From positions 1-48,664 of the forward strand of contig JAKSIZ010000013.1 of NCBI GenBank assembly GCA_024398515.1: DNA of 48,664 nucleotides, read 5' to 3'. Of this stretch, positions 16,141 to 25,610 are shown piece after piece. Position numbers and translations under genes: made by a program. The notes under the pieces are model-generated. The model searched no databases. It was not told the origin of the DNA and saw only the letters and a program-made list of their open reading frames with translations. Numbering within the stretch: the first letter of the stretch is position 1; each line of letters opens with the position of its first letter. Origin of the DNA: Bacteroidaceae bacterium (GTDB lineage Bacteria > Bacteroidota > Bacteroidia > Bacteroidales > Bacteroidaceae).

Positions 16141-18762
16141 ATGAAGAAAATAGACTTATTCATAGTGATGGCGTTCGTGTTGTCGATGATGGTCAGCTGT
16201 ACTGACGTCTTCGACGACGAGGAAAACAATTCTCCTCAATGGCTTGGAGATAATATCTACGACTATCTGAAGAGCCGTGGCGACTGTGACTACTATGTGA
16301 AACTTATCGATGACTGCAATCTCACGGAGGTGATGCAGCGAACGGGGTCGAACACTTTGTTCTTTACCAATGATGATGCTTTCAACCGCTACTTTGATGC
16401 GAACGCGAAGGATGGAAAGCACCCTACATGCTACGAAGAGATGTCGCCTACGTTCAAGAGTATGCTGATAAGTCTTGGACGAATCTCGAACGCACAGCTT
16501 CTGGAGCGTTTGTGCAAGGGGGATATAACGGGCGACGTGCTGAGAAGAAATACGTATTGGGGTGTGAACGACAGTATTCCTCAGGTGTTGCGCTCTTCGT
16601 TGACGGAAGAATTCAAAGGCAACAGGTATTTTGAGGAACTTGAGGGCGATACGATTTCGCTGTTGCGCGATGCGTCGGTGGTGACGTTGACGCAGTTCTT
16701 CCCGGACGTGATGAGTAGCCTTGGTATTACTGACGATGATCTCTCGTTTATCACTAACGGCAAGGTTGGGGGAGGGGAGGCTTCGCTGTATGGTAACAAG
16801 ATCGTGGCTAAGGACATTACCTGTAAGAACGGATACCTTCACGAACTTGAAGACGTGATTGTCCCACCAGAGACTATGGCAGGGTTTATCTCTGCTGACA
16901 GCCGCACGTCGAGGTTTGCGGGGCTGATGAACAGGTTTGCAATTCCTGTTACCTACAGAAATGCACAGGGCGACATTCCACCTGTCTATACACTCAGGTA
17001 TTTCAACGAGCACCCGCAGAATGCCGGGAACAGGACTAAGATGAACCTTACGGGGACTCTGCTGGTGGATAACCACGGCAACAACAAAAGTGATGCTTGC
17101 CTTTATTTCGACCCGGGATGGAATGCGTTCCAGAGCAAGGCTTCTGCTTCCAATTCATCTGAACCTCCTTACCAGACAGATATGGGGGTGATGTTTGTGC
17201 CGACAAATGAAGCTGTTGATACGTATCTGAGTCCGTCGGGCGAAGGTGCAGACTTGTATAACAGTTTCGGAAGTTGGGAAAATGTGCCAGACAATATTGT
17301 GGCTGATGTGGTGAAAAACCACCAGAAGTATTCGTTCCTTTCAGCTCTGCCTCACGACTTCGCCATCACTAAGGACGAGGCTGGATACGACATGGGAGTC
17401 ACGGAATCGGACATCATAGATAAGTATGTCGCACGCAATGGTGTGGTATATATAGTAAATAAGGTGCTGCCACCTCTCGACTATCGTTCCGTCATGGGAC
17501 CGGCAAAGACCGACCTGAAGAACAAGATATTCAACATAGCCCTCAACGACAGTCACACTCAGTTTATGTATTACCTGCGGTCATTGTTGAGCACTTACGA
17601 GTATTTCATCACTCCTGATGAATGCCTGAAACACTATGTTGACCCTGTGTCGATGGCTAAGACCACGGCAAAACATGCCTATTGGAACTTCCGCCTCAAT
17701 GCTTCTAACGAGATTGTTGCCACTGCCTACAACCTCGAGACAGGCGACTCCATCGAGGAGATAACCAATGCCGGCATCATCAAGAACCGCATGAACGACA
17801 TCATGCGAACGCATACCATCGTTGTCAGCAGCCCTGAAGACTTCCGAAAAGCCATTGACGAAGGGCAGGAATACTTCGTCACTGTGGGCTACACGCCTAT
17901 CCGCCTCACCGGAATGAACGCCAATGCAACCGTAAAAGGCGAGGGCAACACCGCTGCAATAACGATAACACAGGCAAACGACAAGACCAACGGACGGTCG
18001 TATATCGTCAATGGAATCATCCAGAACACTACAACCTCCACCTATCAGAACCTCAATCAAAGTCCAAACAGCAGCCTCGTAAATGCCGACTCGCCGTTCT
18101 ATGAGTTCCTGCGCCTCTGCAATGCCTGCAGTGTATTCAGCAATTCCGCCACTGCCAGCGTCATACCAATGGACCGTTACATCACCTTCCTGCAGCAGTA
18201 TGGATACACCATCTATGTGCCGACAAACGACCTGCTGAAACAGGCACAGCAGAAGCATTACATCCCAACACCGGAAGAACTGCAGGACCTCTACGAACAA
18301 AGTGCCGGCGGACAGGAGTCGCATATCGACTCCCTCTACCAGATAGCCGTCGATAAGCTTCGCCGCTTCATACGCTATCATATACAGGACAACGGCATCT
18401 ACCTCCGTGGCGAAAAGGTGACCAACAAGGCATACCTCACCGAGACGATAGATAACCGAACCAGTCTGTTCTACCCAGTCTATGTCACCAACACTGGCAA
18501 CAGCATCACTGTAAAGGACAACATCGGCAACACTGCCAATGTCTCAACAGCCAGCGGACTCAGCAACCTCATAGGTCGCGACATCCGTGTGAACAATGCC
18601 AGCGGAAGCAAAAGCAATCCACAGCCAGATAACTCTACGACACTTGAAAGTTACACAAGCACTGTGGTGCATCAGATCGACAATGTGCTGTGGTACGAAA
18701 AGCCATCGTCACAGTGGCACATCGACCTGTACAATGATTTGAAACATTATCAGGAGCAGTAA
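16141..18762 (+). CDS. multi-FAS1 lipoprotein, second of three
   Basis: An 873-residue lipoprotein (lipobox MVSC, C20). About four FAS1-like units can be traced: ~35-245 (NTLFFTNDDAFNRYF, NGYLHELEDVIVP), ~250-465 (GVMFVPTNEAVDTYL, NGVVYIVNKVLPP), a divergent one ~470-640 and ~650-870 (YTIYVPTNDLLKQAQ, FIRYHIQDNG, STVVHQIDNVLWYEK). It has no C-terminal beta-sandwich like the other two FAS1 proteins. It is separated from SusC by a 283-bp gap holding repeats, so transcription may be interrupted there. The function is unknown; a surface scaffold or glycan-binding role with the following SusC/D is inferred. Codon third positions become more C-rich in its second half (from ~17300). Confidence 0.86.
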   Translation: MKKIDLFIVMAFVLSMMVSCTDVFDDEENNSPQWLGDNIYDYLKSRGDCDYYVKLIDDCNLTEVMQRTGSNTLFFTNDDAFNRYFDANAKDGKHPTCYEEMSPTFKSMLISLGRISNAQLLERLCKGDITGDVLRRNTYWGVNDSIPQVLRSSLTEEFKGNRYFEELEGDTISLLRDASVVTLTQFFPDVMSSLGITDDDLSFITNGKVGGGEASLYGNKIVAKDITCKNGYLHELEDVIVPPETMAGFISADSRTSRFAGLMNRFAIPVTYRNAQGDIPPVYTLRYFNEHPQNAGNRTKMNLTGTLLVDNHGNNKSDACLYFDPGWNAFQSKASASNSSEPPYQTDMGVMFVPTNEAVDTYLSPSGEGADLYNSFGSWENVPDNIVADVVKNHQKYSFLSALPHDFAITKDEAGYDMGVTESDIIDKYVARNGVVYIVNKVLPPLDYRSVMGPAKTDLKNKIFNIALNDSHTQFMYYLRSLLSTYEYFITPDECLKHYVDPVSMAKTTAKHAYWNFRLNASNEIVATAYNLETGDSIEEITNAGIIKNRMNDIMRTHTIVVSSPEDFRKAIDEGQEYFVTVGYTPIRLTGMNANATVKGEGNTAAITITQANDKTNGRSYIVNGIIQNTTTSTYQNLNQSPNSSLVNADSPFYEFLRLCNACSVFSNSATASVIPMDRYITFLQQYGYTIYVPTNDLLKQAQQKHYIPTPEELQDLYEQSAGGQESHIDSLYQIAVDKLRRFIRYHIQDNGIYLRGEKVTNKAYLTETIDNRTSLFYPVYVTNTGNSITVKDNIGNTANVSTASGLSNLIGRDIRVNNASGSKSNPQPDNSTTLESYTSTVVHQIDNVLWYEKPSSQWHIDLYNDLKHYQEQ

Positions 18763-18770
18763 AGAAAAAA

Positions 18771-18858
18771 GCCCCCCTCTGTCCCCCCAAGGGGGGATGA
18801 AGGGATTGACGAAAGCCCCCCTCTGTCCCCCCAAGGGGGGATGAAAGGATTGACGAGA
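18771..18858 (+). repeat. two tandem 44-bp units with a C6-AA-G6 hairpin
   Basis: Units start at 18771 and 18815 and differ at only a few bases. Each contains gccccccctctgt-like sequence and CCCCCCAAGGGGGG, then atgaa-ggattgacga. The pair starts 8 bp after the stop codon of the FAS1 gene. Each unit can form a very G:C-rich hairpin, so the array may end or weaken transcription into SusC. Confidence 0.8.
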
Positions 18859-18886
18859 TAACTCGTTCGGATGGCTTTTACAAGAT

Positions 18887-18968
18887 GAACGCTTAAATTT
18901 GAAAAAAACTGCTACAGTTTTCAACCCAAAACTGCTACAGTTTTCACATCAAAACTGCTACAGTTTTT
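18887..18968 (+). repeat. tri-palindromic element, copy 2 (ACTGCTACAGT x3)
   Basis: ACTGCTACAGT starts at 18908, 18931 and 18954, an exact 23-bp period. The core is 11 bp and the spacers 12 bp, as in the GTTGTACAAC copies. Flank GAACGCTTAA (18887-18896), five bases, then A6 is identical in layout to copy 1, although the palindrome core differs. It lies 78 bp upstream of the SusC start. Confidence 0.85.
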
Positions 18969-19045
18969 CAGCGAGTATAAAGGTCGTCCGAAACAACAAT
19001 AACGCACGAGTCATAAAAAGAGACAAGAGCACGAAATAAAAAGAT

Positions 19046-22000
19046 ATGATGAAAAGATACATTTTTACACTGTTTGCACTTCTGTTTGCATTCACTGCCG
19101 GCAACGCCCAGACAATGATAAACGGAAAAGTAACCGACAGCTTCGGACCAGTATTGGGCTGCTCCGTAGTCGAGATCGACGCTAACAACAGAGTCGTGGG
19201 CGGTAGCACAACCAACATGGACGGTATGTTTGCCTTCAAGGTAAAGGACACCAAGCATAGGCTTCGCATCTCGTACATCGGAATGACGACGCAGACCTTG
19301 AGCATCGGCAATCGCCGCACGTTCAACATCAAGTTGACCGACTCGCAGACCACGATACAGGAAACCATCGTGACGGGCAAGAAACGCTCCTCCGACGAGT
19401 CGTTCAGCATAGCCCAACGCGAAGTGTCGATGGCTGTCTCACGCCTTAACATGGAGGAGGTCGAAGGCATCTCCGTGGCATCTGCCGACGAGGCTTTGCA
19501 AGGTCGTATCGCTGGTCTCGACGTAGTTGGCGGCGGCACTCCAGGTAAGGGAGCGCAGATGCGTATTCGCGGAACATCAACAATCCTCGGAAATGCCGAG
19601 CCGCTTATCGTAGTCAACGACGTGCCTTTCGAGAGTTCGGAACTTAGCAGTTTCTCGTTCGACACGGCAACCGACGAGCAATATGCCGACCTGCTGAACG
19701 TCAATGTAGATGACATACAGGAAATCACAGTGCTGAAGGACGCAGCTTCAACAGCACTTTGGGGCAGCAAGGGCGCAAATGGCGTAATAATGATAAAGAC
19801 AAAGCGAGGCACAAAGAGCAAAACCCGCGTCACTTACAGCTATAAACTCACGGGCGCAACACAGCCATCGGGCTATAAACTTCTGAATGGCGACGACTTC
19901 ACAATGATGATGAAGCAGGCATACTTCAACATGACTCAGCTCACGGGAAACAGTTCCCACTCGCAATATGACTATCCTGAATTCAAGTACGACCCTTCAT
20001 GGTCGGAATATGAAATGTACAACAATAACACCGATTGGGTTGATGCCGTGACGCAGAAAGGCTGGACTCACGACCATTACATCACTGTCCGTGGTGGTGG
20101 AGAGCGTGCTTCGTTCTACGTTTCAGGCGGATATTACACTCGCACAGGTACGCAAATCGGACAGGAATACAATCGTTTCAGCACCCGAGCACAGTTGGAC
20201 TACAACATTTCTGACCGCATGACAATACGCACAGAGTTCCAATATACGTATGGAGACAACGACCAGAACTATGAGAACCTGCTTAATGTTGCGTATAAGA
20301 AGATGCCAAACCTCAGTATTTATAAGCAGACAGCCGACGGCGAGGACACTGATGAATACTATAACATATTGGCAACCTCGTCGATGAGCAGCAGTCAGAA
20401 AAGCCTCAGGAACCCTGTGGCAGTGGCACGTCTTGCACGTGACAACAGGAACACACACCGTGTGATGCCTACCATAAGACTGCAATACGACTTCTTTGAT
20501 CCGGATAAAATCTTCCTCCGTTACAATGGTTACGTGGCACTCGACATGAACTCCGAGCATCGCGAACGCTTCCTGCCAGAGGAATGTTCCAATAGTTATT
20601 GGGACAACTCATCGGTGAATTCGGCATCGGACATCAACAGCGAGTCGCTCACTATACTTACCGAAAACAAACTCACGTGGCGAAGTCGCTTCGGGAATAC
20701 CGACCACGACCTGCAGGTAATGGCATCGTGGAACACGAGTTCTTCGACGAGTTCTTCGCAGACAACCACGTCATACGGCCATCCAGGCTCGAACATCACC
20801 GACGCTTCTTCGACTGCGACGCTGTCCAATTTGCAGAATACCAACAGTGCATCGCGCAGCGTCTCGTTCATCGGACGTCTTCACTATGCCTACAAGGGGC
20901 GTTACATCATCGACGGAAACGTACGTATGGACGGCAGCACAAAGTTTGGCGACGACAACCGTTACGGCTGGTTCCCTGGAGTAGGAGCAAAATGGATCAT
21001 CAGCGATGAGCCATTCTTCAATAAGATACGCAACGTAGTCTCGCTCTTTGCCATTCGTCCAAGCTGGGGAATGGCAGGACGTCAGCCAGGCAAGAACTAC
21101 CTTTACTTCAACCGCATGGCTATCGACACCTACGGATACATGAACACCACGGCAGTATATCCGAGCAACATACGCCTGACAAACCTTAAATGGGAGAAGG
21201 TGACATCGACAAATCTCGGTGCCGACCTTGAGTTGCTGAACGGAATGATAACCTGTACGTTCGACTACTACCATAAGCGTACGTCGGATATGCTGTTCCC
21301 AGAACTGACCATATCGTCAACCTCGGGCTTCTCTACACTGTCGTATAAGAACGTGGGCATCATGGACAACGACGGTTGGGAGGTTGCCGTAGGACTGAAC
21401 AAGATAATACGTTCGGGCAAGTTCGACCTCAGCATGACGGCAAACTTCGCCAACAACAAGAACACAATAAAGGAGATGGACCAAGTGGTCCTTGACAAGT
21501 ACAACACCGTCACCACCCTGTCGAACACAACATCATACCCAACCCGTCTGCAGGTAGGCAACTCTATCGGCAGTATCTATGGTTTCAGATACAAGGGAGT
21601 GTATAGCTATAGCTACGACAATTACGACAAGGCAGCATCGGAGGGCGCAACATGTCCCGTAGCAACCGATGCAGAAGGCAACGTGATGACCGACTATAAG
21701 GGCCGTCCAAAGCCTATGCGCTACTACTACAACTCAACAAACTACCAGTTCCAGGGAGGCGATGCCATATACGAAGATATAAACCATGATGGCTCAATCG
21801 ACCAGTACGACATAGTTTATCTCGGCAACTGTAACCCTAAGCTCACTGGAGGGTATGGTCTGACGTTGAGGTATGCTGAGTTCTCGGCAAACTTCTTCTT
21901 CAACTTCAGCTATGGAGGTAAGATAATGAACCAGGCACGTCGCTCGATGGAAAACATGTATGAAGGCTTCAACCAGTGTACTACCGTAGATTGGCGTTGG

Positions 22001-22324
22001 CGTAAGGAAGGCGACTTCACTGATGTCCCCCGTGCCGTATATCAGGAAGCCTACAACTCATTGCCAAGCGACAGGTATGTGGAAGATGGTTCATATCTGC
22101 GATTGAAATACATCACCCTGCGTTATGCACTGCCAAAGAAGCTGATAAAGTCAATGGGCATAGCATCGGTGAATGCATATCTGACAATTAACAACCTGTT
22201 CTGCCTCACGAAGTATTCCGGTGTAGATCCGGAAATGTCGATAGGTAATTTCGGTTTGATTACCGACAATTCATCTACACCACGTTCAAAAGACTGGATG
22301 TTAGGATTGTCCGTCACGTTCTAA
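19046..22324 (+). CDS. SusC/RagA-type TonB-dependent transporter (pair 1)
   Basis: A 1092-residue outer-membrane protein. It has a signal peptide (1-21, ending GNA), a carboxypeptidase-like regulatory domain (~24-105; INGKVTDSFGPVLGCSVVE), a plug domain (~120-255) with DDIQEITVLKDAASTALWG and SKGANGVIMIKTKRG, and a 22-strand barrel ending in a terminal Phe. There is no STN signalling domain, so anti-sigma-type regulation through this protein is unlikely. SusC proteins import oligosaccharides across the outer membrane with a SusD lid. The SusD gene follows after 12 bp. Either of the first two Met codons could be the start. Confidence 0.96.
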   Translation: MMKRYIFTLFALLFAFTAGNAQTMINGKVTDSFGPVLGCSVVEIDANNRVVGGSTTNMDGMFAFKVKDTKHRLRISYIGMTTQTLSIGNRRTFNIKLTDSQTTIQETIVTGKKRSSDESFSIAQREVSMAVSRLNMEEVEGISVASADEALQGRIAGLDVVGGGTPGKGAQMRIRGTSTILGNAEPLIVVNDVPFESSELSSFSFDTATDEQYADLLNVNVDDIQEITVLKDAASTALWGSKGANGVIMIKTKRGTKSKTRVTYSYKLTGATQPSGYKLLNGDDFTMMMKQAYFNMTQLTGNSSHSQYDYPEFKYDPSWSEYEMYNNNTDWVDAVTQKGWTHDHYITVRGGGERASFYVSGGYYTRTGTQIGQEYNRFSTRAQLDYNISDRMTIRTEFQYTYGDNDQNYENLLNVAYKKMPNLSIYKQTADGEDTDEYYNILATSSMSSSQKSLRNPVAVARLARDNRNTHRVMPTIRLQYDFFDPDKIFLRYNGYVALDMNSEHRERFLPEECSNSYWDNSSVNSASDINSESLTILTENKLTWRSRFGNTDHDLQVMASWNTSSSTSSSQTTTSYGHPGSNITDASSTATLSNLQNTNSASRSVSFIGRLHYAYKGRYIIDGNVRMDGSTKFGDDNRYGWFPGVGAKWIISDEPFFNKIRNVVSLFAIRPSWGMAGRQPGKNYLYFNRMAIDTYGYMNTTAVYPSNIRLTNLKWEKVTSTNLGADLELLNGMITCTFDYYHKRTSDMLFPELTISSTSGFSTLSYKNVGIMDNDGWEVAVGLNKIIRSGKFDLSMTANFANNKNTIKEMDQVVLDKYNTVTTLSNTTSYPTRLQVGNSIGSIYGFRYKGVYSYSYDNYDKAASEGATCPVATDAEGNVMTDYKGRPKPMRYYYNSTNYQFQGGDAIYEDINHDGSIDQYDIVYLGNCNPKLTGGYGLTLRYAEFSANFFFNFSYGGKIMNQARRSMENMYEGFNQCTTVDWRWRKEGDFTDVPRAVYQEAYNSLPSDRYVEDGSYLRLKYITLRYALPKKLIKSMGIASVNAYLTINNLFCLTKYSGVDPEMSIGNFGLITDNSSTPRSKDWMLGLSVTF

Positions 22325-22336
22325 ATAAAGGGAATT

Positions 22337-23881
22337 ATGAAGAAGATAATATCATCGATTGCAGTATTATTATTGACAGGTTGCAGTAACTGGCTCACGT
22401 TGACACCCGACGACGAGATAGTAAGCGACGAGTTCTGGACATGTTCTGAAGACGTAGAGATGGCTGTGGCAGGAGCATACCGGTATATGTTGGAGACCGA
22501 CGTGTTGCAGCGCATGGTATATTTCGGCGAGATGCGTTCGGACAATCTGCAGTCATCGTCGCCAAACACTAATGAAAGAGCAGTGCTCGACGAAGGCAAT
22601 ATCCTCTCGGAAAATGCCATCAGCAACTGGAGATGCTTCTATAAGGTGGTCAACATCTGCAATACTGTCATTGAACATGCGCCAAAGGTGAAGGACTTAG
22701 ACAACAACTATCGCAAGGATGAATTTGAGCATCATCTGAGCGAAGCCATGTTTATCCGCGCCCTGTGCTATTTCTATCTTATCCGCACATACGGAGACGT
22801 GCCGTATATCGTAGAGGCATCGGCAAGTGATGCTACTGATTACAACCGCCCAGCATCGAGCCAGGACTCAATTGCCACGGTGCTTATTGCCGACCTGAAA
22901 CAGGCAAAGCAGTATGCCATCCAGAACTATTCCGACCAGAATAAGAACTGCGGAAGAGTTACGAAGAATGCCTGCCGTGCCCTGCTTGCCGACTTATACC
23001 TATGGCAGAACGACTATAGGAACTGCATCGCGGAGTGCGATGAAGTGATGGCGAACTACAATGTCCTGCCAGGGTCGATGCAAAGGGAATGGATGCTCCT
23101 GCCACGCAAGACGTTCTTCTCGGCGGTGTTCTACTCGGGCAACTCCGATGAAAGCATCTTTGAGTTGAACCTGAACTCCGAGAATACTGCAAACTGCTCA
23201 GTGTTCACTTCGCTTTACGGCAATGCAACGTCAAATCCCCATCTCAAGCCAACGACCAATGTGATGACCATCTACGACGATGCCGATGCCCGTGGTATGC
23301 AGTATTTCAACGCATCTACAGGCAGAGTGTTCAAATATGTGGGACAGATAGCGCCACTTGCCGAGACAAAGACCGACATATCAAACTCTACATACACCTA
23401 CCGTTCGTCAACAAGTGCATCCAACTGGATCATATACCGATTGGCAGACATATACCTGATGAAAGCCGAGGCACTTGCACTGTCGGGGACATCTGCCGAG
23501 GACTTCGACAACGTAGTCACGCTGTGCAACATGACCTACACGCGTTCTCATCCTGAAGGTGTAGATTCATTGAACCATGCTCTATATGCCGACCAATCAT
23601 CGGCAGCACAGTTGGTAGAGCTTGAACGCCGCCGTGAATTTGCGTTTGAAGGTAAGAGATGGTTCGACCTTTTGAGGAAAGTCAGGAGAAACGGTACGCC
23701 TACCGACGAGATAATAAACGATTTGGTGAACAATAAGTACAATGGAACTCTTCCCGACGGTATAATTGGGAAACTGTCGAATATAGGGTATTGGTATTGG
23801 CCAATATACGTAGATGAAATAAAGGTGAACAAACTGCTTCACCAAAACTCATACTATGCCCAGCAGGAGAGTGGCTATTGA
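22337..23881 (+). CDS. SusD/RagB-type glycan-binding lipoprotein (pair 1)
   Basis: A 514-residue lipoprotein (lipobox LLTGC, C16). The RagB/SusD fold shows the N-terminal helical region (DDEIVSDEFWTCSEDVEMAV), the TPR-rich middle (MFIRALCYFYLIRTYGDVPY) and the C-terminal signature ERRREFAFEGKRWFDLLRK. It would cap the SusC barrel of the gene 12 bp upstream and bind the incoming oligosaccharide. It is followed by the third FAS1 lipoprotein after 25 bp, so translation of this whole group probably proceeds from one mRNA. Confidence 0.96.
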   Translation: MKKIISSIAVLLLTGCSNWLTLTPDDEIVSDEFWTCSEDVEMAVAGAYRYMLETDVLQRMVYFGEMRSDNLQSSSPNTNERAVLDEGNILSENAISNWRCFYKVVNICNTVIEHAPKVKDLDNNYRKDEFEHHLSEAMFIRALCYFYLIRTYGDVPYIVEASASDATDYNRPASSQDSIATVLIADLKQAKQYAIQNYSDQNKNCGRVTKNACRALLADLYLWQNDYRNCIAECDEVMANYNVLPGSMQREWMLLPRKTFFSAVFYSGNSDESIFELNLNSENTANCSVFTSLYGNATSNPHLKPTTNVMTIYDDADARGMQYFNASTGRVFKYVGQIAPLAETKTDISNSTYTYRSSTSASNWIIYRLADIYLMKAEALALSGTSAEDFDNVVTLCNMTYTRSHPEGVDSLNHALYADQSSAAQLVELERRREFAFEGKRWFDLLRKVRRNGTPTDEIINDLVNNKYNGTLPDGIIGKLSNIGYWYWPIYVDEIKVNKLLHQNSYYAQQESGY

Positions 23882-23906
23882 AAGTAAAGAATAACTGCAT
23901 AATAAA

Positions 23907-25610
23907 ATGAATAAGGTTAAATTATCAATCGTTTCATTGATGTTGCTTTCGTTGGCATCATGCCAGGAGGCAGAATGGAACGACTATTATCAGGAACAAG
24001 GAGCCAACAAGACGTTGATGGAACTCATCGACTCAAATCCGCAGACAAGCCAATTTGCTGCAGCTTTACGCCAAGGCGGACTCGACAAACTGTTGTCTTC
24101 GTCGCAGACATTTACAGTGTTTGCGCCAGACAATGATGCAATGAGTGGCTATGTCCCTGACGGCGACGACGAAAGCAAGTTCTTCTACAATCATATCTGC
24201 CGATACATATACTCATACGGCGATGTGGAGCAGCTCGATCCTGTAAACCAACCTCTGCGCATAAAGATGCTCAATGGTAAATATCAGAACCTTGACATCG
24301 CCACTGGCAGACTGACGTTTGGCAACATGGCGAATGTGGTGGAAACGGAGAGTGCAACGAATGGCGCATTGAATATCATCAACGCGCGCGTACCTTTTTA
24401 TAATAACATTTACGAGGAGATAAAAAAGAAGGACAGGACCGACTCCATATCAAACTACTTGCAGGCAATGGATGAATATACGTTCCTGCCACAGAAAAGT
24501 ACGGTAATCGGAACTAACGACATGGGCGAGACGGTGTATGATTCAGTGTTCCAGTTCCGCAACAAGTGGATGGAATCATACGGCGACATACATCTTGAGG
24601 ATAGTGTGTATTCGATGATTGTGCCGTCGAACGAGGCTTGGACAAAGCAGTACGACAAGGTAAAACCATATTTCCGTGCGTTTGGCGAAGGTTCGACGTC
24701 CATATCAGGCATTCAGGTAAAGGGTACGTTTAACATAGGCGATGCAACGTGCGACTCGTTGTGCGATGCACATACACGCGAGACAATAACCCACGACTTG
24801 GTGTTCCGACATACGCAGGATGTCGATAATCCTGTGGGAGATTCGCTGGTCTCATCCAGTGGAAACGTGTTCCACGAACCAAAGCAACTGTTTGAAGGTT
24901 CTGTTGAACGTGGCGTAAGCAATGGCCGTTTCTTCCTTGCCGACGAATTGAAATTCTCGCCAGAGGAGAGTTGGCACAAAGAAATCAGGGTTGAAGCCGA
25001 AAACTCGCAGAACTATGCACAGCAGTATTGCAGTTCTACATACGCCAGTTCGGTGCTGAACTACCCTCAGTTTGCAGGACAGATTTCGGAGAATAGTTTT
25101 CTTATTGCCAATCCTTCGGCACTTTCTTTCCAAAAGAATACGCTGAGATTTCAGATACCAAACACCTTGGCAAGCAAGTACAACATATACATAGTAACCG
25201 TCCCTGCCTCGGCAGTGGATACTACTTTGATAAAGAGACCTGAGAGTCTGCGCGGCACAAAGCTTCAGTTCTACCTGACTTACGTGCACGAGAACGGAAC
25301 GCTTTCGCGCGATGCAGTCATTGCTACGCCTGTAGATTTCAACGGAACGCAGACGCCAACGCCTATCGACACGAAGAAGCCTGCATTCATTACCGATGCG
25401 GTGAACGTGGACCGACTGTTGGTGGCAAGGAATTTCAAGTTCCCTTACGCCAACTTTATATCGTCGGCAAGTGGAGCAGACAACTTGGAAACGGTGGTGG
25501 CAGCTTTCCTGCAGGTGGAATGTAACGTGACAAGTGCTGCTGACTTGAAAGAATATGAGAAGGTGATGAGAATAGATTGCATTATCCTTGAACCAGTAGA
25601 AGATGAATAA
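23907..25610 (+). CDS. FAS1 (fasciclin) lipoprotein with C-terminal beta-sandwich, third of three
   Basis: A 567-residue lipoprotein (lipobox LASC, C19). FAS1 unit 1 spans ~25-160 (QTFTVFAPDNDAMSGY, YNHICRYIYS, NGALNIINARVPF). A diverged unit 2 spans ~165-355 (SMIVPSNEAWTKQY, SSGNVFHEPKQLF). Residues ~365-565 form a beta-sandwich (WHKEIRVEAENSQNY, KNTLRFQIPNTLASKYNIYI, MRIDCIILEPVE) comparable in layout to that of the first FAS1 protein. Its stop overlaps the first possible start of SusC 2 by 8 bp, which suggests translational coupling. This makes a FAS1-SusC-SusD unit parallel to the one upstream. The glycan-binding role is inferred from position and domain type. Confidence 0.88.
   Translation: MNKVKLSIVSLMLLSLASCQEAEWNDYYQEQGANKTLMELIDSNPQTSQFAAALRQGGLDKLLSSSQTFTVFAPDNDAMSGYVPDGDDESKFFYNHICRYIYSYGDVEQLDPVNQPLRIKMLNGKYQNLDIATGRLTFGNMANVVETESATNGALNIINARVPFYNNIYEEIKKKDRTDSISNYLQAMDEYTFLPQKSTVIGTNDMGETVYDSVFQFRNKWMESYGDIHLEDSVYSMIVPSNEAWTKQYDKVKPYFRAFGEGSTSISGIQVKGTFNIGDATCDSLCDAHTRETITHDLVFRHTQDVDNPVGDSLVSSSGNVFHEPKQLFEGSVERGVSNGRFFLADELKFSPEESWHKEIRVEAENSQNYAQQYCSSTYASSVLNYPQFAGQISENSFLIANPSALSFQKNTLRFQIPNTLASKYNIYIVTVPASAVDTTLIKRPESLRGTKLQFYLTYVHENGTLSRDAVIATPVDFNGTQTPTPIDTKKPAFITDAVNVDRLLVARNFKFPYANFISSASGADNLETVVAAFLQVECNVTSAADLKEYEKVMRIDCIILEPVEDE

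Noticed and set aside
17581-18381. 266-codon minus-strand open frame
   Set aside because: It is antisense to the multi-FAS1 gene, whose protein is clearly real; the long frame follows from C-rich third positions on the coding strand.
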